The notes beneath the pieces were generated by a model. That model saw only the letters and a list, made by a program, of their open reading frames with translations. It searched no databases and had not been told where the DNA came from. Position numbers and translations under genes: made by a program. This document shows positions 7,975-16,100 of a stretch of DNA of 64,000 nt, piece after piece (the stretch's first letter is position 1; each line of letters opens with the position of its first letter). The stretch lies in contig NZ_JAKLLN010000003.1 of NCBI RefSeq assembly GCF_023150065.1, positions 176,142 through 240,141 of the forward strand, read 5' to 3'. This stretch comes from Zoogloea sp. GTDB lineage: Bacteria; Pseudomonadota; Gammaproteobacteria; Burkholderiales; Rhodocyclaceae.

Positions 7975-8835
7975 TTACTTGGTGGCGGTGATGTCGGCCT
8001 TGGCGTCCAGACCCAGGGTGTAGCCCAGGGAAACGTGGTGGAAACGGCCGCTGGTGTGGTCGTCGTGGATGGCAAAGCCGAAGTTGTACACCTTGCCCGG
8101 CTCGAGGCTCACGTCACCCTCGCCACCAACCAGCTTGCGGGTGATGGTGACCGTCCAGGTGTCGCCCTTCAGGTCGCCCTTGGCTTCCACCAGGGCCTTG
8201 CCCCCTTCCATGACGCGCTTGTCGGCCACGTAGCCATCAAGGGCCTTTTCCTTGCTGCGCCACTGCACCAGGTCATAGAACTTGCCGCTGGCCAGGGATC
8301 CGCCGGTGACGTACTTGGTCTTGGTTTCCGCAGCGCCGGGCATGGTCCGGGCGTCGGTGTGGCAGGTTGCCCAGCAGCCGCTCTGCCCGGCCAGTTCCAC
8401 CTTGTTGGCTTCCAGCATGTAGGCCAGCTTGACGGCATTGGCAGCATCCATCTTGGTGCCACCGGACGCGGCCGGCTTGGGCCAGCTGAAGCGCAGGTAC
8501 AGGTTGGCGTCGTCGTAGGCGGCCTGCACATTGACGGCGATGGACGGTGCCTTGCCGGCGATCGGGGTGGGCTCGAGCTTCTGGCCGCTGGCCATCTTCT
8601 TGCCCATGTCAGCCACTTCCTTCTCGTGGCAACCGACGCAGGTCTCACCCTTCTTGAGCGCCTTGGCGCCGCCGTGCTCGGTGCCCTTGGTGATCCACTC
8701 CATGGGGGATGTCCCGGGGTAGAACACGGTGATTTTCTTGGCGGGCACCTTGGCCCAGTCCGGCGCGGCCAGAACAGACCCGGAACCCAGGGCCAGGGCC
8801 ATGCCGGCGGCGAGGGCAGTGAAGCGGATATTCAT
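7975..8835 (-). CDS. nirB: NirB-type periplasmic cytochrome c-552 of the nir operon
   Basis: 286 residues from ATG 8835, with a good CAGGAG ribosome site; the frame stays open further upstream but that part is not protein-like. A signal peptide ends near VLAA. There is one canonical heme c motif, CVGCH, and a second CWATCH, a CX3CH spacing. Sequence and motif layout (FYPGTSPMEWITKGTEHGG, DARTMPGAA, GFAIHDDHTSGRFHHVSLGY) match the diheme NirB of Pseudomonas stutzeri as I recall it, and the C-terminal half is of the ethylbenzene-dehydrogenase-gamma (EB_dh) heme-binding type. It is unrelated to the NADH nitrite reductase also called NirB. Role: electron transfer in nitrite respiration. Confidence 0.88.
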   Translation of the reverse strand: MNIRFTALAAGMALALGSGSVLAAPDWAKVPAKKITVFYPGTSPMEWITKGTEHGGAKALKKGETCVGCHEKEVADMGKKMASGQKLEPTPIAGKAPSIAVNVQAAYDDANLYLRFSWPKPAASGGTKMDAANAVKLAYMLEANKVELAGQSGCWATCHTDARTMPGAAETKTKYVTGGSLASGKFYDLVQWRSKEKALDGYVADKRVMEGGKALVEAKGDLKGDTWTVTITRKLVGGEGDVSLEPGKVYNFGFAIHDDHTSGRFHHVSLGYTLGLDAKADITATK

Positions 8836-8873
8836 TTTTGGCAACTCCTGTGTGTGTGGCAACGAATGGGGGC

Positions 8874-9479
8874 TCACTCGTCTTCTTCTGTCATGCCTTC
8901 CGGCTTGTGGTGGGCAATGCCCTTGTGGCAATCGATGCAGGTCTCGTTGTCCTTGCGGGCCATCTCGTGGGATTTCTGGGCGCGGGGCTTCTGGGACTCG
9001 GCATTCATACCGTCAAAACTGTGGCAGTTGCGGCACTCGCGGGAGTCGGACGCCTTCATGCGGGCCCATTCGTGACGAGCCAGCTCAAGCCGTTTGGCCT
9101 CGAACTTTTCCTTGGTGTCGATGGTGCCCATGATCTTTCCGTAGACCTCCTTGGAGGCCTGCACCTTGCGGATGATCTTGTGGGTCCAGTCCTTGGGCAC
9201 ATGGCAATCGGGGCAGGTGGCGCGCACCCCGGTGCGGTTCGAGTAGTGGATGGTTTTCTTGTATTCCTGATAGACGTTGTCCCGCATTTCGTGACACGAG
9301 ATGCAGAAATCCATCTGGTTGGTGGCCTCCATGGCGGTGTTGAAGCCGCCCCAGAAGATCACCCCCAGGATCATGCCGGTGCTCAGCAGACCGATCAGTG
9401 AGTAGCGCGCGCTCGGCCGGCGCAGGCGTGCCCACAGGCCGGGGCGGGGCGTTTGTTCTTCGTTGGGCGGAATGGCCAT
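8874..9479 (-). CDS. nirT: NapC/NirT-type membrane-anchored tetraheme cytochrome c
   Basis: 201 residues. One N-terminal transmembrane helix (YSLIGLLSTGMILGVIFWGGF) anchors a periplasmic domain with four CXXCH hemes: CISCH, CPDCH, CRNCH and CIDCH. FCISCHEMRDNVYQEY is typical of the NapC/NirT family, which oxidises membrane quinol and passes electrons to periplasmic reductases. It lies between nirS and nirB, reproducing the nirS-T-B order known from Pseudomonas stutzeri. A charged C-terminus (EGMTEEDE) ends the protein. Confidence 0.95.
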   Translation of the reverse strand: MAIPPNEEQTPRPGLWARLRRPSARYSLIGLLSTGMILGVIFWGGFNTAMEATNQMDFCISCHEMRDNVYQEYKKTIHYSNRTGVRATCPDCHVPKDWTHKIIRKVQASKEVYGKIMGTIDTKEKFEAKRLELARHEWARMKASDSRECRNCHSFDGMNAESQKPRAQKSHEMARKDNETCIDCHKGIAHHKPEGMTEEDE

Positions 9480-9542
9480 GGTCGGAATCCTCTCGGCTGG
9501 AGGGCCGTCGGCCAGCCCCGGGAGGGGCCGGCCTGACGGTCA

Positions 9543-11225
9543 TCAGTAGATGTCGTGCTGGGTGTTGAAGACGTTGAACTTGCCGGTCGGGGTGATCATC
9601 TTGGGATCGGTGATCACCTTCTTGACCTTCAGGGTCGCGTCGTCATACACCACGATGGCGGACTGGTCGGTCTTGCCACCCCACAGGGAGATCCACACTT
9701 CCTTGCCGTCGGCGCTGTATTCCGGATGCACCGCGCGCTTGACCGCCTTGGTCTCCGGCAGGCCCGAGTCCTTGGCCACGTTGAGGATGGCCTTGGGCTT
9801 GGACAGGTCGGCCATGTCCCACACGGCGACGGATTCAGCCAGATCCTTGTCCGGGTTCTGGGGCGAATCGGCCCAGAAGTGCTTGGACTTCGGATGGGTC
9901 TTGACGAACAGGTTGCCCGGTACGTGCTTGATCTCCTGCACCACCTTCCAGTTGTTGTCCTTGTACTTGGAGAACTTCTTCTCGTCGGACGGGGTGGAGA
10001 TCAGGGTCACCACGTCGGCGCCAAGGTGACCAGTGGCCCACACCGGACCGAACTGGGGATGCACGAAATTGGCGCCACGACCCGGGTGGGGGATCTTGGC
10101 CACATCAACCAGAGCGGCCAGCTTGCCGGTCTTGGTATCCACCGCGGCGATCTTGTTGGAGGCGTTGGCGGCCACCAGGAAGTAGCGCTTGGAGGCATCC
10201 CAGCCGCCGTCATGCAGGAACTTGGCGGAGCCGATGGTGGTGGTCTTGAGGTTCTCGATGTCCGAGTAGTCCACCAGCAGGATCTGGCCGGTTTCCTTGA
10301 TGTTGATGACCCATTCCGGCTTGGTGAAGGAGGCCACGATGGAGGCCACGCGGGGTTCCGGGTGGTATTCGCCATCCACGGTCATGCCGCGGGTGCCCAC
10401 GACCTTGCGCGGCTTGAGGGTGTCGCCGTCCATGATCACGTACTGGGGCGGCCAGTAGGAGCCGGCCACGGCGTACTTGTCTTCAAAGCCCTTGAACTTG
10501 GAGGTGTCCACCGAGCGGGCGTCAAAGCCGATCTTCACTTCGGCCACGACAGCGGGTTTCTCCATCCACAGGTCGATCAGGGACAGGCGGCCGTCACGGC
10601 CGATCACGTAAACGTAGCGGCCGGAGGCGGACAGGCGGGAAATGTGCACCGCGTAGCCGGTCTTGACGATGCTGCGGATTTCCTTGGTGTCGCCGTCGAT
10701 CAGGGCAACCTCGCCGGTGTCACGGAGCGTCACCGAGAACACGTTCTTGAGGTTGATGTTGTTCATCTGCTTCTTGGGACGCTGATCCACCGGCACGATG
10801 ACCTTCCAGGAGTCCATGGTCTCCTTGAAGGTGTACTCGGGCGGCACATCCGGGGTTTCCTGGATGTAGCGTGCCATCAGGTTGATCTCTTCCTTGGTCA
10901 GGATGTCGTCGAAGTTGACCATCCCGCCTTCGGTGCCGTAACCGATGATCTTCTCGAGGCGGCTGGTGCCGAGCTTGGTGGTGCCACCTTCCAGCTTGGT
11001 CCCGTCCTTCAGGGTCTTGGTCCAGTGCGGCTCGAGGTTCTTGCCGGTGGCGCCCTTGCGCAGCACGCCGTGACAGCCGGCGCAACGCTCGAAATAGATC
11101 TTCTTTGCCTGAGCCTTCTCATCCGCCGAAAGGGCTCCGCCCTCCTGCGCAAAGGCGCTGCCGATGGTCATCGGCAGGGCAGCGAGGGCAAATAGGCCCG
11201 CATACCAGATTCCACGTTTTGTCAT
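9543..11225 (-). CDS. nirS: Cytochrome cd1 nitrite reductase
   Basis: 560 residues from ATG 11225, preceded by GAAGGGAG; the frame is open 18 codons further up but those are not signal-peptide-like. A signal peptide ends at SAFA-Q. Heme c is bound at CAGCH (Cys48, Cys51, His52). The C-terminal eight-bladed propeller carries the heme d1 ligand His194 (YAVHISRLSASGRY) and both active-site histidines, His338 (FLHDGGWD) and His380 (PHPGRGANF). All key residues for nitrite to nitric oxide reduction are present, so it should be active in the periplasm. It is first in the nirS-nirT-nirB-cupredoxin operon behind an FNR-type box. Confidence 0.97.
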   Translation of the reverse strand: MTKRGIWYAGLFALAALPMTIGSAFAQEGGALSADEKAQAKKIYFERCAGCHGVLRKGATGKNLEPHWTKTLKDGTKLEGGTTKLGTSRLEKIIGYGTEGGMVNFDDILTKEEINLMARYIQETPDVPPEYTFKETMDSWKVIVPVDQRPKKQMNNINLKNVFSVTLRDTGEVALIDGDTKEIRSIVKTGYAVHISRLSASGRYVYVIGRDGRLSLIDLWMEKPAVVAEVKIGFDARSVDTSKFKGFEDKYAVAGSYWPPQYVIMDGDTLKPRKVVGTRGMTVDGEYHPEPRVASIVASFTKPEWVINIKETGQILLVDYSDIENLKTTTIGSAKFLHDGGWDASKRYFLVAANASNKIAAVDTKTGKLAALVDVAKIPHPGRGANFVHPQFGPVWATGHLGADVVTLISTPSDEKKFSKYKDNNWKVVQEIKHVPGNLFVKTHPKSKHFWADSPQNPDKDLAESVAVWDMADLSKPKAILNVAKDSGLPETKAVKRAVHPEYSADGKEVWISLWGGKTDQSAIVVYDDATLKVKKVITDPKMITPTGKFNVFNTQHDIY

Positions 11226-11274
11226 GCTGTGTCTCCCTTCAAGAAACGGACGGATGGATCTTCTTGCGGGGCGG

Positions 11275-11280
11275 ATCATT
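11275..11280 (-). promoter_or_regulatory. Predicted -10 of the nirS promoter
   Basis: On the minus strand this reads AATGAT, 4 of 6 matches to TATAAT. It lies exactly 22 bases from the near edge of the FNR-type box, the geometry of a class II FNR promoter (box centred at -41.5). The transcript would start near 11268, giving a ~43-base leader before the nirS ATG. Confidence 0.5.
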
Positions 11281-11302
11281 GAGCGGGGGGGTCTGGAAGT
11301 CC

Positions 11303-11316
11303 TTGATTGCAGTCAA
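11303..11316. promoter_or_regulatory. FNR/DNR-type anaerobic box between nirS and nirE
   Basis: TTGATTGCAGTCAA matches the FNR/DNR consensus TTGAT-N4-ATCAA at 9 of 10 conserved positions (TTGAT-TGCA-GTCAA). It sits in the 147-base spacer between divergent nirS and nirE and is placed so that it could be centred near -41.5 for both. Such boxes switch on denitrification genes at low oxygen and/or in response to nitric oxide. Which regulator binds (FNR, DNR or NNR type) cannot be told from the site. Confidence 0.8.
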
Positions 11317-11339
11317 TTTGCTCCAGGGGGTGAAGGCGC

Positions 11340-11345
11340 TACAGT
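11340..11345 (+). promoter_or_regulatory. Possible -10 of the nirE promoter
   Basis: TACAGT matches TATAAT at 4 of 6 positions and lies 23 bases after the FNR-type box, close to the 22 expected for a class II site. It would give a ~20-base leader before ATG 11373, with GAGGA just upstream of the start as ribosome site. Weak on its own; the support is position. Confidence 0.35.
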
Positions 11346-11372
11346 CCGGCCAACCCTTAATGAGGATGCATC

Positions 11373-12320
11373 ATGGATCGCGTGACAGATCTTTACATTG
11401 CCCGTCGCCAGCCAGCGCCAGCACCGGGCAGGCTGGCCGAACTGGTGCATCGGATCGAACAGCAGGCCCGCCTGCGCGACACCGGGCTGCGCCCCCTGTG
11501 GCGGCCCACTGCGACCGACCGATCGCCTGACAGCGCCCGACGCCCCAGGCCCGAGCCGGGGCGCGTTGCCCTGGTGGGCGCCGGCCCCGGCGACCCGGAA
11601 CTGCTCACCCTGCGCGCCGCCCGGCTGATCGGCGAGGCCGACGTGCTGGTGGTGGATCATCTGGTGGGCGAGGGTGTGCTCGACCTGGCGCGGCCAGGCA
11701 CCGAGCGCATCTACGTGGGTAAAGAGTCGGGCCACCACACCCTGCCCCAGGAGCAGATCAATGCGCTGCTGGTGCGCCTGGCCCGGGAGGGCCGGCGGGT
11801 GGTGCGCCTGAAAGGGGGCGACCCCTACATCTTCGGCCGTGGCGGCGAGGAGGTGGAGGAGCTGGTGGCCGCCGGCGTGCCCTTCGAGGTGGTGCCGGGC
11901 ATCACCTCGGCCTGCGGTGCCGCGGCGTATGCGGGCATCCCCCTGACCCACCGGGATCATGCCCAGTCGGTGGTGTTCGCCACCGGCCACCGCCGGGAGG
12001 GGGAATCGGCCCTCGACTGGGCGGCCCTGGCCCGCCCCCACCAGACCGCCGTGATCTACATGGGCGTCGGCCAGCTGGCAGCCCACTGCGCCGCACTGAT
12101 CGCCCACGGCCGGGGCGCCGGTACGCCGGCCGCCCTGGTGGAAAACGCCACCACGGCCCGTCAGCGGGTGGTCACCGGCACTCTGGAGAGCCTGCCGGCG
12201 CGGGCCGTGGAGGCAGGTATCCGCCCGCCGGCCCTGCTGATCGTCGGTGAGGTGGTGAGCCTGGCGGGCACCCTGGACTGGTTTGCCCCGACCCCGATGG
12301 CGCTGGCCGAGGCCAGCTGA
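11373..12320 (+). CDS. nirE: Uroporphyrinogen-III C-methyltransferase, heme d1 branch (NirE)
   Basis: 315 residues. The catalytic core starts near residue 64 with the SAM loop [13 protein letters not shown] and continues through [41 protein letters not shown] and IYMGVGQL. These are SUMT signatures for two SAM-dependent methylations of uroporphyrinogen III to precorrin-2. The first ~60 residues are an Arg/Pro-rich extension not needed in typical SUMT enzymes. Divergent placement from nirS with a shared FNR-type box points to heme d1 synthesis (NirE), while the paralogue at 60316-61101 lies with cobalamin genes. Downstream nirFDLGHJN genes are not in the window. Confidence 0.88.
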   Translation: MDRVTDLYIARRQPAPAPGRLAELVHRIEQQARLRDTGLRPLWRPTATDRSPDSARRPRPEPGRVALVGAGPGDPELLTLRAARLIGEADVLVVDHLVGEGVLDLARPGTERIYVGKESGHHTLPQEQINALLVRLAREGRRVVRLKGGDPYIFGRGGEEVEELVAAGVPFEVVPGITSACGAAAYAGIPLTHRDHAQSVVFATGHRREGESALDWAALARPHQTAVIYMGVGQLAAHCAALIAHGRGAGTPAALVENATTARQRVVTGTLESLPARAVEAGIRPPALLIVGEVVSLAGTLDWFAPTPMALAEAS

Positions 12321-12354
12321 AAGCACAAGGGCTGGATGTCCGCATCCAGGTCGG

Positions 12355-12860
12355 CCCGGGGTCTTGAAGCTGCCATTGACCGAGATCGGCGTGATCAACA
12401 GGTTGGAGAGGGCGTTCTCCAGGTAGTTGAACTTGAGCAGGGACTGTTTTAGGGGCAGGCTGAAATTGGCCTCCGCCTGGCTGTAGCTCTTGCCCTTGAT
12501 GCTGACGGTCTGGGTACCGTTCCACCACGCGGAGCGGAAGGCGGTCTTGATCAGCTCGCATGGCTGGCCTTGTTCAGGCCGTCGCCGGGGCTGGCCCGGT
12601 AGCCGGCCGGCAGGCTGTCATCAATGGGGCCCTGCTGACCGGAGAGCGGCCGCAGGAACAGCATCTTGCGGCCCAGGTCCGGAAAGCCACGCCCGACGGC
12701 GCTCATCCCGGTGGTGCTCATCGGGGCGTCGGCGTCCCGCTTGCCCCAGGGGTTGCCCCCATTGAACAGGGTCTGGGCACGGCCACCCCACAAGTTGCGC
12801 AGCATGTCCCAGAACAAGGCCTTGCCCAGGGCCGTGGTGACGGCCTGGTTGGCCCACCGG
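12355..12860 (-). pseudogene. Remnant of a diheme cytochrome c peroxidase/MauG-family gene
   Basis: No intact gene here, but the minus strand keeps family-like pieces. First comes RWANQAVTTALGKALFWDM, then a jump to LWGGRAQTLFNGGNPWG, then GRGFPDLGRKMLFLRPLSGQQ and GLNKASHA. A single-base frame change near 12550 leads to ELIKTAFRSAWWNGTQTVSI and SYSQAEANFSL, then a second jump to LKQSLLKFNYLENALSNLL and VNGSFKTPG, where the match ends. Order and wording fit the large cytochrome c peroxidase family. Both heme CXXCH regions, expected after ALFWD and before ENRMT-type segments, are missing. I read this as a gene eroded by several deletions and a frameshift. It ends ~35 bases after nirE. Confidence 0.7.
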
Positions 12861-12923
12861 AACAATTGCCGGCCGGATAACGCCGGCCCCGGCGATCCAG
12901 GCCTCAATCCGGCCCGCAGACGC

Positions 12924-12940
12924 TGCACCACGATGGTGCA
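12924..12940. promoter_or_regulatory. Predicted NtrC (GlnG) binding site
   Basis: TGCACCACGATGGTGCA is a perfect palindrome (7-base arms, 3-base centre) and exactly matches the NtrC consensus TGCACC-N5-GGTGCA. It lies ~146 bases upstream of a sigma-54 -24/-12 element and ~212 bases before the transglutaminase start, a normal enhancer distance. No other such palindrome was noticed in the window. Confidence 0.7.
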
Positions 12941-12957
12941 CGGCAAGGTGTCCACAC

Positions 12958-12964
12958 TGGTGCA
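12958..12964 (+). promoter_or_regulatory. Possible second NtrC half-site
   Basis: TGGTGCA repeats the right arm of the NtrC-type palindrome 24 bases downstream. The matching left arm is poor (GTGTCCA). Paired strong and weak NtrC sites about two helical turns apart are common at sigma-54 enhancers, which makes it worth marking. Confidence 0.4.
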
Positions 12965-13077
12965 TGGCACGGCCGGGGAAGATCCGCCGGACTGCCTGAT
13001 GCCCCATAAAGGCTGCCGAACGCCCTCACGGGCCGGAAAAACGCAAAACGGGTGCAATGCGGGAGGCGTAAACCGGG

Positions 13078-13093
13078 TGGCGTGAAGCTTGCT
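13078..13093 (+). promoter_or_regulatory. Predicted sigma-54 (RpoN) promoter of the amidoligase operon
   Basis: TGGCGTGAAGCTTGCT fits the sigma-54 consensus TGGCACG-N4-TTGCW. The essential GG and GC dinucleotides are 10 bases apart and the -12 block TTGCT is perfect; two bases differ in the -24 block. Transcription would start near 13104, ~40 bases before the GTG start of the transglutaminase-DUF2126 gene, which has its own GGAG ribosome site. Confidence 0.65.
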
Positions 13094-13143
13094 AGAAGTC
13101 CTGGCAAAGCCTGAAACCCGCAGCCCCAAGAACGGAGTATCCC

Positions 13144-16100
13144 GTGACCATTCACGTTGCCCTCAATCACCTGACCTCCTACAAGTACGACCGCCCGGTG
13201 AACCTCGGCCCGCAGGTCGTGCGCCTGCGCCCGGCCCCTCACAGCCGCACGCGCATCCTGTCCTACTCCCTGCGGGTGCTGCCCAAGCCGCACTTCATCA
13301 ACTGGCAGCAGGACCCCCAGGCCAACTACCTGGCGCGCCTGGTCTTTCCGGAGAAGGTCACCGAGTTCAGCGTGGAGGTGGACCTGGTGGCCGAGATGTC
13401 GGTCATCAACCCCTTCGACTTCTTCCTGGAGCCCGAGGCCGAGAACTTCCCCTTCGAATACGCCGGCGCCCTCAGCCACGAGCTGGCCCCCTACCGCCTG
13501 AAGGACGAAGCCACCCCCGAATTCAAGAAGTATCTGGACACCATTCCCCGCGACAAGCTGCGCATGGTGGACTTCCTGGTCAAGATCAATGCCGACCTGC
13601 AGCAGCACATCGGCTACGTGATCCGCATGGAGCCGGGCGTCCAGACGCCGGAAGAGACCCTCACCAAACGCACCGGCTCGTGCCGTGACTCCGCCTGGCT
13701 GCTGGTGCAGCTGCTGCGCCACCTGGGCCTGGCCGCGCGCTTTGTGTCGGGCTACCTGATCCAGCTGAAGGCCGACGTGAAATCCCTCGACGGCCCCTCC
13801 GGCACCGAGGTGGACTTCACCGACCTGCACGCGTGGACCGAGGTGTACCTGCCCGGTGCCGGCTGGGTCGGCCTCGACCCCACCTCCGGGCTGTTCGCCG
13901 GCGAGGGCCACATCCCCCTGGCGGCCTCCCCCGACCCCTCCTCCGCCGCGCCGGTATCCGGCCTGATCGACGAATGCGAGTGCGAGTTCGAGCACCTCAT
14001 GAAGGTCACCCGGGTGAAGGAAGCGCCGCGGGTCACCAAGCCCTACACCGAAGAGCAGTGGGCCGAGATCGAAGCCCTCGGCCACCTGATCGACACGGAC
14101 ATCGAAGCCAACGACATGCGCCTGACCATGGGCGGCGAGCCGACCTTCGTGTCCATCGACGATCCGGACGGCGCCGAGTGGAATACCGAGGCCATGGGCC
14201 CCACCAAGCGCGTCCGCGCCGAAGACCTCTACCACCGCCTGCGCGACAAGTACGCCCCCTTCGGCCTGGCCCACTTCGGCCAGGGCAAGTGGTACCCGGG
14301 CGAGCAGCTGCCGCGCTGGTCCCTGACCTGCTTCTGGCGCAAGGACGGCCAGCCGGTGTGGATGAACCCCGACCTCATCGGCGACGCCAACACCCCCGGC
14401 GACGTCAAGGTGGACAAGGCCCACACCTTCCTGGCCGGCGTGGCCGCCCGCCTCGACGTGGACCAGCGCCGGGTCTTCCCGGCCTACGAGGACGCCTTCT
14501 ACTACCTGTGGCGCGAGCGCCGCCTGCCGGGCAACGTGGACCCCTTCGATGCCCGCCTGGACGACCCCCTCGAGCGCGACCGCATCCGCCGCGTGTACGA
14601 ACACGGCCTGCCCAACCCGGTCGGCTACGTGCTGCCGATCAGCCTCGACGCCTACACCGGCGCCTGGCAGACCGGGCCGTGGTTCCTGCGCGACGAACGC
14701 TGTTACCTGATCCCCGGTGATTCCCCGGTGGGCTACCGCCTGCCCCTGGATTCCCAACCCTGGGTAAGCAAGGGTGACTACCCCTACGTCAATCCCATCG
14801 ACAGCCACCAGTCCTTCCCGCCGCTGCCGGAGTACAAGGCCATCCGCCGTCAGCTGCCCGGCGGCCAGACCGCAGTGCTCAACGCCCTCAAGGACGACGA
14901 GGCCGGCTTTGGCAGCTCTGCCGCCGCCCGCGCCGCCGCCGCCCTGAAGGCCGCCCGCGACGCCGAGAAGCGCAGCCCCACCGACCGCCAGCCCGAGATG
15001 TTCAAGTCGGCGGACTGGATCGTGCGCACCGCCATGTGCGCCGAGCCGCGCAACGGCACCATGCACATCTTCATGCCGCCCCTGTCCAGCCTCGAGAAGT
15101 ACCTGGAGCTGGTCACCGCCATCGAGGCCACCGCCGAGGAGCTCGGCATGCCGGTGGTGCTGGAAGGCTACGAGCCGCCCTCCGACCCGCGCCTGCAGCA
15201 CTTCCGCATCACCCCCGACCCTGGCGTGATCGAGGTGAACATCCACCCGGCCAGCAACTGGGAAGAGCTGGTGGACCGCACCACCCACCTCTACGAATCG
15301 GCCCACTACTCGCGCCTGACCAGCGAGAAGTTCATGGTGGATGGTCGCCACACCGGCACCGGCGGCGGCAACCACTTCGTGCTCGGCGGCGCCGTGCCCT
15401 CCGACTCGCCCTTCCTGCGCCGCCCTGATCTGCTGCGCAGCCTGATCTCCTACTGGCACAACCACCCCAGCCTGTCCTACCTGTTCTCCGGCATGTTCGT
15501 CGGCCCGACCAGCCAGGCCCCGCGCATCGACGAAGCGCGCAACGATTCGGTGTACGAAATCGAAACCGCCTTCCGCCAGTTCCCGAAGGTCGGCGAGAGC
15601 GTGCCGCCGTGGCTCATCGACCGCCTGCTACGCAACCTGCTCATCGACGTCACCGGCAACACCCACCGCTCCGAGTTCTGCATCGACAAGCTCTATTCGC
15701 CCGACGGCCCCACCGGCCGCCTCGGCCTGCTGGAGCTGCGCGCCTTCGAGATGCCGCCCCATGCGCGCATGTCCCTGGCCCAGCAGCTCCTGCTGCGCGG
15801 CCTGCTGGCCCGCTTCTGGGAAACCCCTTACGCACCCGACCGCCTGGTGCGCTGGGGCACCGAGCTGCACGACCGCTTCCTGCTGCCCCATTTCGTCGAG
15901 CAGGACTTCAACGACGTCATGGAAGACATGCAGGCCCACGGCCTGGCCTTCAAGCCGGAGTGGTTCGCTCCGCACATGGAGTTCCGCTTCCCGAAGATCG
16001 GCGAGTTTGCCGTGCGCGGCATCGAGGTCGAGCTGCGCAGCGCCCTCGAGCCCTGGCATGTGATGGGTGAGGAAGGCGCCATCGGCGGCACCGTGCGCTT

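Noticed and set aside
12965-12980. TGGCACG as a sigma-54 -24 element close to the NtrC site
   Set aside because: The -12 position reads GGGAA instead of TTGCW, so only the -24 half matches.
12551-13129. 192-codon minus-strand open frame as an intact gene
   Set aside because: Only its second half is protein-like (cytochrome c peroxidase remnant); the first ~90 codons are non-coding promoter-region sequence that carries the NtrC-type site and sigma-54 element.
12904-15465. 853-codon minus-strand open frame across the sigma-54 promoter region and transglutaminase gene
   Set aside because: Val/Gly/His low-sense translation; antisense to a confident gene.
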